Below, one piece after another: positions 7,901 through 15,758 of a stretch of DNA of 64,000 bases. The stretch is from positions 682,001 through 746,000 of the forward strand of contig NZ_JACHYC010000003.1 of NCBI RefSeq assembly GCF_014192575.1, in the 5' to 3' direction. The notes under the pieces are model-generated. The model saw only the letters and a list, made by a program, of their open reading frames with translations, made no database searches and was not told where the DNA came from. Each line of letters opens with the position of its first letter. The first letter of the stretch is position 1. Source of the DNA: Variovorax sp. Sphag1AA. Lineage in GTDB: Bacteria > Pseudomonadota > Gammaproteobacteria > Burkholderiales > Burkholderiaceae_C. The translations under genes were made by a program, and so were the position numbers.

Positions 7901-9997
7901 ATGCAGACGCTCTCCCGATTGCTCCAGCCCCGAAGCGTCGCCGTGATCGGCGCCTCGGGCGACCCGGCGAAGACCTCTGGCCGTCCGGTGTCCTACCTTC
8001 TCAAGCACGGCTTCGGAGGCACGATCTATCCGGTCAACCCGAAGCTCGATCACATCGGCGAGCTGCCTTGCTACAGCAACGTGGCCGCGCTTCCCGAAGT
8101 GCCTGACGTCGGCATCGTCCTGCTGGGTGCGGAGCGGGCGCACATCGCCGTGCGCGAACTCGCCGATCGCGGGGCGGCAGCCGCCATCGTGCTGGCGAGT
8201 GGCTACACCGAGACTGGTGACGAAGGCGCGCGACGCCAGCAGCAGTTGCTCGAAGCGGCAGGGAGCATGCGCATCCTCGGCCCGAACACGATCGGCCTCG
8301 TGAACCTGACCGATGACATCGTGCTATCCGCCAGCGGCGCTCTCGAAATGGATCACTTCCACGCCGGCGCGATCGGCGTGGTCTCGCAGAGCGGCGGCAT
8401 CCTCGGCGCGCTTCTGTCGCGTGCCGCCGCGCGGGGCATCGGGCTCTCGAAACTGATCTCCACCAGCAACGAGGTGGACCTGGAGCTCGCAGACTTCGTG
8501 GACGCGCTGGTCGACGATCCGGCGACGCGGGTCATCGCGCTATACATCGAGGCGATCCGGCATCCAGAGAAATTCCGTGCCGCCGCACTACGGGCCGCGC
8601 GCGCCGGGAAGCCGATCGTCGCGTTCAAGATCGGCCGCTCAGAGGCCGGTGCCAAGGCCGCGGTCTCGCATACGGGTGCGCTGGCTGGTGCGGACCGCAT
8701 GTACGACGCCCTGTTCCGGCAGACCGGCGTGATCCGTGCGCAGACCTTCGGGGATCTGCTGGACATCCCCGCCGCACTCGCAACCGGGCGCGTGCTTCGC
8801 GGCAAGCGTGTCGCAATCCTGACCTCTACCGGTGGCGCCGGCACGCTCGTCTCCGACAGCCTGGGTGTTTCCGGGTTCGAGACGCCTGTGCCTGACGAGC
8901 AAACGGCGGCGGCGCTGCGCGCACTGCAGAGCGGAGACCATGCAGCACTGGATCGCAATCCGATCGACGTCACGTTGGCCGGGCTGCAGCCGGACCTGCT
9001 GCGCGGGGCGATCAAGACACTGCTCGCAAGTCCCACTTACGACGCCCTGGTGCTCATCGTCGGTTCGTCGGGTGTCGGCCGGCCGGAGCTCATGGCCAGC
9101 GCGATCGAGGATTGCCTGCCGCTGTCCGACAAGCCGGTCCTGGCCTACGTGAGCCCGCACGCGCCCGAGGCAGCCACCATGCTCACGCAGCGCGGTGTTC
9201 CCGCGTTCGTTGCCGCGGAGAGCTGCACTGCGGCGCTGGCCGGCATGCTGCAGGCAAGCCAGTGGCACGCCCCCGAGGCAGAGCTGCAAAGCGTCGCTCC
9301 GGTGAGCATGCACGACCTTCCTGCAGGTTCGCTCGACGAGGCGCAGGCCAAGCAGTTGTTCTCACGATTTGGCATTCCATGCGCACGGGAGGTGGTCATC
9401 CAGAGTGGCGCCGAGGCGGAACGCGCAGCGCGCGAGTTCGGTGGCGCTGTCGTGCTGAAGATCCTCTCGAAGGAGATCACTCACAAAAGCGATGTCGGCG
9501 GCGTGGCGGTGAACGTGCCTGCCGAGCAGATTGCCGAACGTCTCGATGTGATGGCCAGCGAGGTCGAACGAAATACCGGCGTGCGTCCCGCGCGCTTTCT
9601 GGTGCAGGAGATGGTGCGGGGCGGGACCGAACTGATCCTCGGAATGCACCGCGATGCGCTCGGCACGGCCATCCTGCTCGGCATGGGCGGAGTGACCGCC
9701 GAACTCTTCAAGGACACGACGATGCGCCTCTTGCCTGTGCAAGGCAGCCTCACGAGAAACGAGGCGCTAGCCATGGCGCGGGAGCTCAAGACTTGGCCGT
9801 TGCTCGATGGGTTTCGGGGACGCCCCAAGGCCGATGTGCAAGCGCTGGTCGACGCCATCGTCGCATTCTCCGGTATGGCCGCTCAGCTTGGCGATCGCCT
9901 GATCGAGGCGGAGATCAATCCGGTCTTCGTGCTGGCAGAGGGCAGCGGTGTACGCGCTGCAGATGGCGTCGTGGTGCTTGCGAACGCGAACGACTGA
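7901..9997 (+). CDS. ADP-forming acyl-CoA synthetase (acetate-CoA ligase family)
   Basis: Single-chain NDP-forming acyl-CoA ligase of 698 residues that makes an acyl-CoA from an acid, ATP and CoA by way of an acyl phosphate. Order: N-terminal CoA-binding Rossmann domain (about 8-130, SVAVIGASGDP), succinyl-CoA-ligase-like domains with VSQSGG near 165 and SHTGALAG near 255, and a C-terminal ATP-grasp domain (about 465-698). The ATG at 7901 is preferred over an upstream in-frame codon because AAGGAG lies at 7888-7893. The same type includes pimeloyl-CoA synthetase and the feruloyl-CoA synthetase FerA. Paired with a crotonase, it could start hydroxycinnamate side-chain removal; this is a suggestion only. 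Confidence 0.85.
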   Translation: MQTLSRLLQPRSVAVIGASGDPAKTSGRPVSYLLKHGFGGTIYPVNPKLDHIGELPCYSNVAALPEVPDVGIVLLGAERAHIAVRELADRGAAAAIVLASGYTETGDEGARRQQQLLEAAGSMRILGPNTIGLVNLTDDIVLSASGALEMDHFHAGAIGVVSQSGGILGALLSRAAARGIGLSKLISTSNEVDLELADFVDALVDDPATRVIALYIEAIRHPEKFRAAALRAARAGKPIVAFKIGRSEAGAKAAVSHTGALAGADRMYDALFRQTGVIRAQTFGDLLDIPAALATGRVLRGKRVAILTSTGGAGTLVSDSLGVSGFETPVPDEQTAAALRALQSGDHAALDRNPIDVTLAGLQPDLLRGAIKTLLASPTYDALVLIVGSSGVGRPELMASAIEDCLPLSDKPVLAYVSPHAPEAATMLTQRGVPAFVAAESCTAALAGMLQASQWHAPEAELQSVAPVSMHDLPAGSLDEAQAKQLFSRFGIPCAREVVIQSGAEAERAAREFGGAVVLKILSKEITHKSDVGGVAVNVPAEQIAERLDVMASEVERNTGVRPARFLVQEMVRGGTELILGMHRDALGTAILLGMGGVTAELFKDTTMRLLPVQGSLTRNEALAMARELKTWPLLDGFRGRPKADVQALVDAIVAFSGMAAQLGDRLIEAEINPVFVLAEGSGVRAADGVVVLANAND

Positions 9998-10004
9998 AGC
10001 GCAC

Positions 10005-10763
10005 GTGAGCACGGTGCGCCGCGCCGTCCTGGCAACTGCGGCGGTCGGAGCACACGCAGAGCCAACACGCGTGAACTTCTCCAGCTTCGCCCGCCCTGAA
10101 GTCGCGCGTGCGCCAGCCGGCAAGCTCGCCTCGCACTACAGTCGTGACATCGATGGCGGGAGGCGGCGGAGCGGCGCCGGGCTTGAGGACCGGATCCGCT
10201 CCCATTTGATCTTGAGCAGACTTCGCATATCAGGCCCGGGCGGGGCCACGTACAGGCTGGGTGATCCGATGTTCGTCTTTGACGAAGACGCCCTCCTTTG
10301 CACCCTTGATCCCGTACCAGTCAGTCCTTCAGGCAATGAGATTCGGGTGGAACACTTCTCCCCGCCTCTCAGTGACGTCGAAGAAAACCGCCATCTCGGC
10401 CGGCTCGTCTTTCTGGAGATCTGCGCCTTCGTCGTGGAGAACTTCCACCAGGTTCAGGCAGTGAGCTTTGCCTTCTCGCGCTCGCGGACACTGCTCTCAA
10501 GAGGCGCGCAGGATGCGGCACAGAGGGCAGAGATCATGCATCGAATCGGGATCGAAGATGTCCAGATTGCTCCCCTGGCATCAGCGATCCCAGGACACTT
10601 TGTGGTCACCGGTGTGTGGCTGTACACCGAGAAGAATCTTCTCGCCCTGAACGAAGTCCTGGGCGAGTTGCGTGCCCTGTATCACGACCGACCGATCGGC
10701 TCCGATCCGAAGGGCGCCACAGGCGTGGTTGGGCGTCTGATTGCCAAGTGGAAGGGTTCATAG
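10005..10763 (+). CDS. Hypothetical protein
   Basis: No family recognised. The frame is open to 10763, but the start is unclear: GTG 10005 follows the CoA ligase stop by 7 bases, and several later TTG/ATG codons are possible. The first 60 residues look non-coding, whereas from about residue 65 (GLEDRIRSHLIL) the sequence is a balanced soluble alpha/beta protein with no signal peptide or membrane helix. Codon use is less GC-biased than in the operon upstream, as is also true of the following gene, suggesting a different origin. Confidence 0.5.
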   Translation: MSTVRRAVLATAAVGAHAEPTRVNFSSFARPEVARAPAGKLASHYSRDIDGGRRRSGAGLEDRIRSHLILSRLRISGPGGATYRLGDPMFVFDEDALLCTLDPVPVSPSGNEIRVEHFSPPLSDVEENRHLGRLVFLEICAFVVENFHQVQAVSFAFSRSRTLLSRGAQDAAQRAEIMHRIGIEDVQIAPLASAIPGHFVVTGVWLYTEKNLLALNEVLGELRALYHDRPIGSDPKGATGVVGRLIAKWKGS

Positions 10764-10881
10764 CTGCCCGATGCGAACCCGCCCGCGTCTTGTCGGACGC
10801 GGATGTTCTTTGCGTCCTGCCTTCCACCCTCTTGCTTCTCCTGCCCGACGCAATAATCAAGCGAAGGAGCTTCCTATCAGC

Positions 10882-11526
10882 ATGAGCGTCGCCGATTTCC
10901 TTCTTTCCCCTGCGGTCCAAAAAACTCTCTCCGTCGTTTTCGCCGAGCCCGACACGCACTTCTCCTCTGCCGAATTGCTGAAGAGAACCAAGCTTGAGTT
11001 GGCGGAGCTCGAGGCGACACAAGGCCACTTGGTTGCGAGCGGCATCCTGACCCAAAGCCCCGCCGAAGGTGACGACCCCGCGACCGTTGCCGCGAACAAG
11101 GCTTTTATCTTCTACAACGAGTTGCGCGCGATCGCCCTGAAGTCCTTCGCGGCTGCAGAACCAATCCGGAAGATGTTGCGCTCGAAATTCAGGGACTCAG
11201 TGGTGCAAGCGTTTGTCCTTGGTGAGAAGCAGGATGCAGCCGTCGAGGTACTGGTCGTGCATGGGCAACTTGTTCCGCAAGAAACGGAAATGGCTGCTGC
11301 CTGCAAGAAGTTGTCGACAGCCATTGGCCGGCACCTCGTGGTCCATGTGATCTCCACTCAACGATACGAAGCCCTCACGGGTCGAGACCATCTCCACGCC
11401 AGGCTTCGATCGAGCTCGGCCCTGCAGATCATCGCGCCGGGCGACACAAAGGCGCGACTCGCATGCGAACCCGAAGGGCTCTTGCAAAGCGCAAGGAAGA
11501 AGCTTGCGGCCCTCGCGGGCAGGTAG
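10882..11526 (+). CDS. Winged-helix protein with a degenerate nucleotidyltransferase-like domain
   Basis: A 214-residue protein with the layout of transcriptional regulators that carry a MNT-type nucleotidyltransferase domain. It has an N-terminal winged helix (about 5-60, SSAELLKRTKLELAELEATQ), the linking FYNELRAIALKSF helix found in that family, and then a beta-alpha-beta region (about 105-165). Where active members have a GS...DxD metal site, this one reads VLGEKQDAAVEVLVV, so catalysis is unlikely. The ATG at 10882 follows AAGGAG at a rather long distance of 12 bases. It may be a DNA-binding regulator or a decayed antitoxin-like protein; no toxin partner is obvious unless the unknown gene upstream is one. 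Confidence 0.55.
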   Translation: MSVADFLLSPAVQKTLSVVFAEPDTHFSSAELLKRTKLELAELEATQGHLVASGILTQSPAEGDDPATVAANKAFIFYNELRAIALKSFAAAEPIRKMLRSKFRDSVVQAFVLGEKQDAAVEVLVVHGQLVPQETEMAAACKKLSTAIGRHLVVHVISTQRYEALTGRDHLHARLRSSSALQIIAPGDTKARLACEPEGLLQSARKKLAALAGR

Positions 11527-11574
11527 CCGATCGCCTCCCTATGCGGGCGGCAAAGAGTGCAGCGAAAGCCGACT

Positions 11575-11657
11575 GTCACCGGAGACCCGCAAGGTGACCG
11601 GTGAGCGGCGGTAACGGACCGACAGCCAGTCACCGGCAGCAGTCCGGTCACCGCCGC
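11575..11657. repeat. Structured convergent intergenic region with two inverted repeats
   Basis: Between the convergent ends of two genes. GTCACC (11575-11580) pairs with GGTGAC (11593-11598), and GCGGCGGT (11605-11612) pairs with ACCGCCGC (11650-11657). No poly-T tracts flank them. A bidirectional terminator-like role is plausible from position but unproven. Confidence 0.4.
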
Positions 11658-11700
11658 TGCCCGCACGTAGACGGACACGTTGCAGAAGCAGACGCTCCCG

Positions 11701-12261
11701 TTAGCCGCGCGCTCGCCGGTAATGCATGACGACCGCGCCGTTGCTGAGCGGCTCCGCCAAGACCAGTTCAAGCCGTCGGGTGTTGGGCAGCCCGCTCTGG
11801 TACAGGGTCGGGCCGTGGCCGGCGATCCTCGGGTGAACGAGGAACTTGTACTCGTCGATCAGACCCAGCCGGTCCAGCTCGGTTGCGAGCTTGCCGCTAC
11901 CGAGGAGGACGCCGGCCGGGGTCGCGTCCTTGAGTTTTTGCACTCCCAGGCGCAGGTCGCCAGCGATGTGGTTACTGTTGGTCCACGGGAATTCCGTTCG
12001 CGTCGACGACACGACGTACTTCGGCTTGATCTCCAGCTTGACCGCCCATTCGCGCATCGTCGGCGGCGCGTCCACATCGCCGCGGACGACCGCCGGCCAG
12101 TAGCTCTCCATCATCTCGTAGGTGACGCGGCCCCACAGCATCGCCCCGCTCTCGTCCATGAGGCGGGTGAAGAAGGCATGCGTCTCGTCGTCGGCGATCC
12201 CCTCCTGGTGATCGACGCAGCCGTCCAGGGTGACGTTGAGGCTAAAGGTTAGAAGTCCCAT
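11701..12261 (-). CDS. Dihydrofolate reductase family protein (RibD C-terminal-like)
   Basis: A 186-residue DHFR-fold protein of the RibD_C family of NADPH-dependent reductases. Visible signatures are the opening strand FSLNVTLDGCVDH, the MLWGRVTYEMMESYWP helix (about 41-56) and the cofactor segment LLGSGKLATEL (about 118-128), with a closing GPTLYQSG. Standalone members are common and mostly of unknown substrate; true folate reduction is unlikely. Single gene, convergent with the degenerate nucleotidyltransferase-like gene. Confidence 0.85.
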   Translation of the reverse strand: MGLLTFSLNVTLDGCVDHQEGIADDETHAFFTRLMDESGAMLWGRVTYEMMESYWPAVVRGDVDAPPTMREWAVKLEIKPKYVVSSTRTEFPWTNSNHIAGDLRLGVQKLKDATPAGVLLGSGKLATELDRLGLIDEYKFLVHPRIAGHGPTLYQSGLPNTRRLELVLAEPLSNGAVVMHYRRARG

Positions 12262-12428
12262 GCAGGTCTCCTCCGGGTTCGGCGGTCGGCTGGACTATCG
12301 CTCGTCGAAGAATACCTGCTCGGTCTGCTGTCTCTCGTTGCGTTTGCAGCCGTGGTCGCCGCTGCCCCGGTACATATGGCGCGCGCAGCGCAGAATGCGG
12401 CGAATAGATCGGCCAGAAGGAGCTCAAG

Positions 12429-12770
12429 ATGTCGCATTCGTTGTGCAGAGCCATCGCGGCGGCGATATGCATCATCGTCACGAGTGGGGTCGCTGCGCAG
12501 GGCAACGACCCAAGCCCGGTCTACACACGAGCCCGACTCACGTCCCTGTTTGAAGAAGCTGGCGGGAAGCTTTATGTGCGGTTAAGGCTACTCCCCAAGT
12601 CCAAGATTCCCTTCACAACTCAAACCTTCAGGCTTCCCGACCGCTCGCTGGTGGCGGATATTCCTGAAGGTTCATCGGTCAAGTTCACTTCGAAGCACAT
12701 TGACGGCGAGAACACCCTGACCTCAATTCACGTCGTGGCGGAGTGCAAGCGGTTTCAGCCATGCGACTGA
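12429..12770 (+). CDS. Small secreted protein, possibly CusF-like
   Basis: A 113-residue exported protein with a signal peptide of about 24 residues ending VAAQ. The AGAAGGAGC ribosome binding site upstream of 12429 fixes the start. The mature part (KIPFTTQTFRLPDRSLVADIPEG, then SSVKFTSKHIDGENTLTSI) follows the spacing of the small CusF-type OB-fold that delivers copper in efflux systems, but the Met/Trp copper ligands are not there. Two cysteines near the C-terminus could form a disulfide. No copper efflux genes are nearby. The CusF relation is a pattern-based guess. Confidence 0.45.
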   Translation: MSHSLCRAIAAAICIIVTSGVAAQGNDPSPVYTRARLTSLFEEAGGKLYVRLRLLPKSKIPFTTQTFRLPDRSLVADIPEGSSVKFTSKHIDGENTLTSIHVVAECKRFQPCD

Positions 12771-12785
12771 AGTCGAAGTCGGGCG

Positions 12786-13215
12786 CTAGTGAGGTAGTTC
12801 GTCTTCCAGGAAGCGATGAACCAAGCGAACCAACCCACGTCTCCAGCGCAGGGACGACGCCACGTCCGAGCGGACACCCAGATGAATCGCCCCTTCGACC
12901 GCTCCGGCCAGTAGCTTCGCGGGCACCGCGAGCCTGACGTCAGGCGAAGCGCCACGCGCCGCCGCGATCACTTTCCTGTAAGCGTCCAGGTACTGACGAT
13001 CAAAGAGTCCGTCAGACCGATGCGCCGAAGGAGGCGAGACCTCGATGAGCACCCTGTGCAATCCGGGCTGGTGGGAGTGGGCCTGAAGAAGACCATCGAC
13101 CAAGTGCTTCGCGCGCTCCTCGGAGGATCGAGTCCACCATGGCTCGCGACCTGGCTTGCCGCGGTGCTTTGCGCAACTTGCTTTTTGGTCCGGCAATGCG
13201 AGTAGACAACAGCAC
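12786..13215 (-). pseudogene. TetR family regulator with internal deletion and frameshift
   Basis: Two pieces of one TetR-type gene in different frames. From 13215 the first about 38 residues are a typical TetR entry (KLRKAPRQARSRA, then the opening helix ILRGAREAL). At about 13100 the reading must jump frame to continue with the ligand-domain tail (HLVDGLLQAHSHQPGLHRVL to the stop at 12786). The helix-turn-helix and the first ligand-domain helices are missing, consistent with an internal deletion of some 70 or more codons. It is divergent from the DinB gene, which it may once have repressed. No functional protein is expected. Confidence 0.65.
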
Positions 13216-13266
13216 CTCCGAGAAAGAAGATACGAGCAGATTACTCGCATTTATTCGAATTGCCGT

Positions 13267-13806
13267 ATGCCGACATCGCGCCTGCTCAAGAGTCTGTTCG
13301 ACTATCGCAGTTGGGCCAACGACGAACTGCTATCCACCCTGTTGCGCGTCGATGCAACGCGCTACGCAGCACAACGCGGAACGGCCCTGCGCCTGATCGA
13401 ACACTACTATCTGGTGGACCGAATCTTCATAGCGCACCTGAGCGGAGAGCAACAGCGGATTGAGTCCGCCATTGCGCGGGACATCCCATTACCAAGCGAT
13501 TTGAAGACGCGACTGAAGACATCTGATCAGTGGTATGAGGCCTATGTAGCCACGGTAACCCCGGAGACCCTCGCGGAGAGGATTCCGTTCGAATTCACTG
13601 ACGGAGATCGAGGTTGCATGTCGCGCGAAGAGATGCTTCTTCACGTCCTGACGCATAGCGGCTACCACCGGGGAGAGGTGGGTCGGGTGTTGGTAGACAC
13701 CCAGGTTGATCTCCCTTGGGACACGTTTGCGGTCTTCTTGCACAGGGCAGAGCCCGGAAGACGTGAGGAACATGGATCGAAACTGAGCGGACGGCGCTCC
13801 AGCTAG
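13267..13806 (+). CDS. DinB family protein
   Basis: Four-helix-bundle DinB/YfiT-type metalloprotein of 179 residues. The metal-binding histidine triad is visible as H46 (LIEHYYLVD), H130 and H134 (LTHSGYHRGEV). Members act as thiol-dependent S-transferases or are of unknown function. The ATG at 13267 is chosen because upstream in-frame sequence reads like the divergent regulator's leader. The 51-base divergent gap to the TetR pseudogene suggests former regulation by it. Confidence 0.85.
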   Translation: MPTSRLLKSLFDYRSWANDELLSTLLRVDATRYAAQRGTALRLIEHYYLVDRIFIAHLSGEQQRIESAIARDIPLPSDLKTRLKTSDQWYEAYVATVTPETLAERIPFEFTDGDRGCMSREEMLLHVLTHSGYHRGEVGRVLVDTQVDLPWDTFAVFLHRAEPGRREEHGSKLSGRRSS

Positions 13807-13878
13807 TGCGGCCGCCTTCAGAGGGCAGAAGGAACGGCCGCATTGCCACCGCTCAACGTCACTGCCACTCCCGCCGCG

Positions 13879-14820
13879 CTACGGAATCTGCACCTTCGAC
13901 GCCTTCGTCGCAATCAACTGAACCAGTAACTCATCGCGCTCGCGGAGCATCGCCGCGAAATCGCGCCCCTTCAATTCATCATCAACGCCCCGCGCGATCT
14001 GTTCGATGTAGTCGTCCGTCTCCGGATACTGGCCGAGATCGCGCGCCCATTCGCGCTGGGAGGCACCCAGATGCTGCAGCAGATGCGTGATGCCCCCTGC
14101 CCCGCCTGACGCGTGCAGGTTGATGAACGGACCCAGCAATGCCCATCGCAGGCCCGGGCCGTAGGAGATCGCGGTATCGATGTCTTCCACCGAGGCGACA
14201 CCTTTCTGCACCAGCGAGATGGCTTCCTGCCAGAGCGCTACCTGCAGGCGGTTCGCGATGTGGCCCTTGACTTCCTTGTTGATGCGGATGGCCTTCTTGC
14301 CCGTCGATACGTAGAACGCGATCGCCTTGGTCACGCTCTCGGCGGACGTCAGCTTGCCGCCTCCGACTTCTACCAGCGGAATGAGGTGCGGCGGGTTGAA
14401 CGGATGCCCGAGCACGATGCGCTCCGGGTGCCTGGCACCCGCCTGGATCTCGCTGACCGAGAGGCCGGACGATGACGAAGCAATGAGGACGTCGGCTTTC
14501 GCCGCCGATTCGATCGTCGCGATCAAGGCGTGCTTGACCTCCAGTCGCTCGGGGCCACTCTCCTGGATGAAGGCGGCATCCCGCACCGCTTGCGCAACAT
14601 CGGTCGTGAACGACAGCTGGTCCTTTGACGCGCCTTCCGCCAGCCCGAGGGCTTCGACGGCTGGCCAGTAGTCGTCGACCCACTCGCGCAGGCGCGCCTC
14701 TGCGCCTGGGGCAGGATCGGTGGCCACGACTTCGAATCCTTGCGCCAGGAAGTGCACCGCCCAGCCCGCGCCGATGACGCCGGTGCCAACGACGGCGATC
14801 TTGGTGTTTGCTCTATCCAT
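13879..14820 (-). CDS. 3-hydroxyacyl-CoA dehydrogenase family protein (L-carnitine dehydrogenase-like)
   Basis: NAD-dependent dehydrogenase of 313 residues. An N-terminal Rossmann fold (GTGVIG, 12-17) is followed by the catalytic His-Glu dyad region GHPFNPPHLIPLVE with H139 and E151, spaced as in 3-hydroxyacyl-CoA dehydrogenases. Its length and the neighbouring BKACE gene fit the carnitine-dehydrogenase type, which oxidises a beta-hydroxy acid to a beta-keto acid that BKACE cleaves with acetyl-CoA. It is last in the minus-strand operon permease-BKACE-dehydrogenase, 13 bases after BKACE. The actual substrate is not fixed by sequence. Confidence 0.8.
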   Translation of the reverse strand: MDRANTKIAVVGTGVIGAGWAVHFLAQGFEVVATDPAPGAEARLREWVDDYWPAVEALGLAEGASKDQLSFTTDVAQAVRDAAFIQESGPERLEVKHALIATIESAAKADVLIASSSSGLSVSEIQAGARHPERIVLGHPFNPPHLIPLVEVGGGKLTSAESVTKAIAFYVSTGKKAIRINKEVKGHIANRLQVALWQEAISLVQKGVASVEDIDTAISYGPGLRWALLGPFINLHASGGAGGITHLLQHLGASQREWARDLGQYPETDDYIEQIARGVDDELKGRDFAAMLRERDELLVQLIATKASKVQIP

Positions 14821-14833
14821 GATCGCCAACTGT

Positions 14834-15724
14834 TCACCGCAACGGCCGCAGGCCGATGATCTCTCGCGCTTCCGCCGGTGTGGCCGGCTCATAGCCCATC
14901 TCGCGAATGAGCCGGACGAGCCGCTCGACAAGCTGCACGTTGGTGGCCAGCACGCCGTGTTCGTAGTAGAGGTTGTCCTCGAGACCGACGCGGACGTGGC
15001 CGCCAAGCAGCAGCGAGTTCATCGCGGCCGGCAATTGCGCCGCGCCGATCGCGCTGACGTTGAACACCGTCTTCGCCGGCAGGTGGTCCACCATCGTCTG
15101 CAGCAGCTTCGGCGTGTAGGGCAAGGCACCCTGGAACGCATTGGCGCCGATGACGATGTTGATGAAGTGCGGCGCATCGTCGAGTCCTTCGTTGAGCGAG
15201 CGCTGGACGTCCTGCACGATGTCCGCCAGGCCGAAGACTTCCCACTCGGGCTTGATGCCGCGCTCTTTCATCATGCTGGCGATCTGGCGGATCCACGTTG
15301 GTGGCGTCGCGACGAGGATCTCCTTGCCGCCGAAGCTCGCGATGACCGTCTGTGCGTCGAGCGTGCACATCTCGACGCCCTCGCCTTGCATTCCCTTCAG
15401 GCGTTCCTCCCACTGGATCTCCCAGAGGCCGTTGGGCAACGGGCGCACCATGTCGCCGTTGATGCCGCCCCCGGTGGAGTTGTTCAGGATGATGTCGCAC
15501 TTGTCGCGGATGAGCCGGTTGATGCGTGTGTAGATCGACGGCTCGCAGGTCGCCTCGTCGTCGGGCCGGCGCGCATGGACTGCCACCAGGCTGGCGCCCG
15601 CGTTGTAGCAGCGATAGGTGTCGTCGGCGATCTCCTGCGGCTGCGTCGGCAGGTTCGGGTTCATCTTCTTGGTGGCCATGCCGCCGGTCGGGGCGATGGT
15701 CACGATGACTTTGGGTTTGCTCAT
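14834..15724 (-). CDS. Beta-keto acid cleavage enzyme (BKACE, DUF849)
   Basis: TIM-barrel enzyme of 296 residues that condenses a beta-keto acid with acetyl-CoA to give acetoacetate and a new acyl-CoA. Family landmarks are the opening TIAPTGG, the STGGG strand end near residue 83, and [11 protein letters not shown] near the end. The metal motif normally written HxH reads [10 protein letters not shown] here, so the first histidine position appears to be Ala; this VxxHARRPDD form looks like a subfamily variant. With the adjacent dehydrogenase it forms a beta-hydroxy acid to beta-keto acid to acetoacetate plus acyl-CoA module. Confidence 0.85.
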   Translation of the reverse strand: MSKPKVIVTIAPTGGMATKKMNPNLPTQPQEIADDTYRCYNAGASLVAVHARRPDDEATCEPSIYTRINRLIRDKCDIILNNSTGGGINGDMVRPLPNGLWEIQWEERLKGMQGEGVEMCTLDAQTVIASFGGKEILVATPPTWIRQIASMMKERGIKPEWEVFGLADIVQDVQRSLNEGLDDAPHFINIVIGANAFQGALPYTPKLLQTMVDHLPAKTVFNVSAIGAAQLPAAMNSLLLGGHVRVGLEDNLYYEHGVLATNVQLVERLVRLIREMGYEPATPAEAREIIGLRPLR

Positions 15725-15758
15725 GGCTCGTGTCTCTGTGAAGAAAAAGAAGGTGGGA

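Noticed and set aside
11527..11700. Repeated GTCACC/GGTGAC words as a possible CRISPR or REP array
   Set aside because: The words are short, irregularly spaced and in both orientations; they form simple inverted repeats between convergent genes, with no spacer structure.
13879..15724. Naming the genes cdhA/cdhC for carnitine breakdown
   Set aside because: The family match is reasonable, but there is no betaine-type transporter and the co-regulated genes point to aromatic chemistry, so symbols would overstate the evidence.
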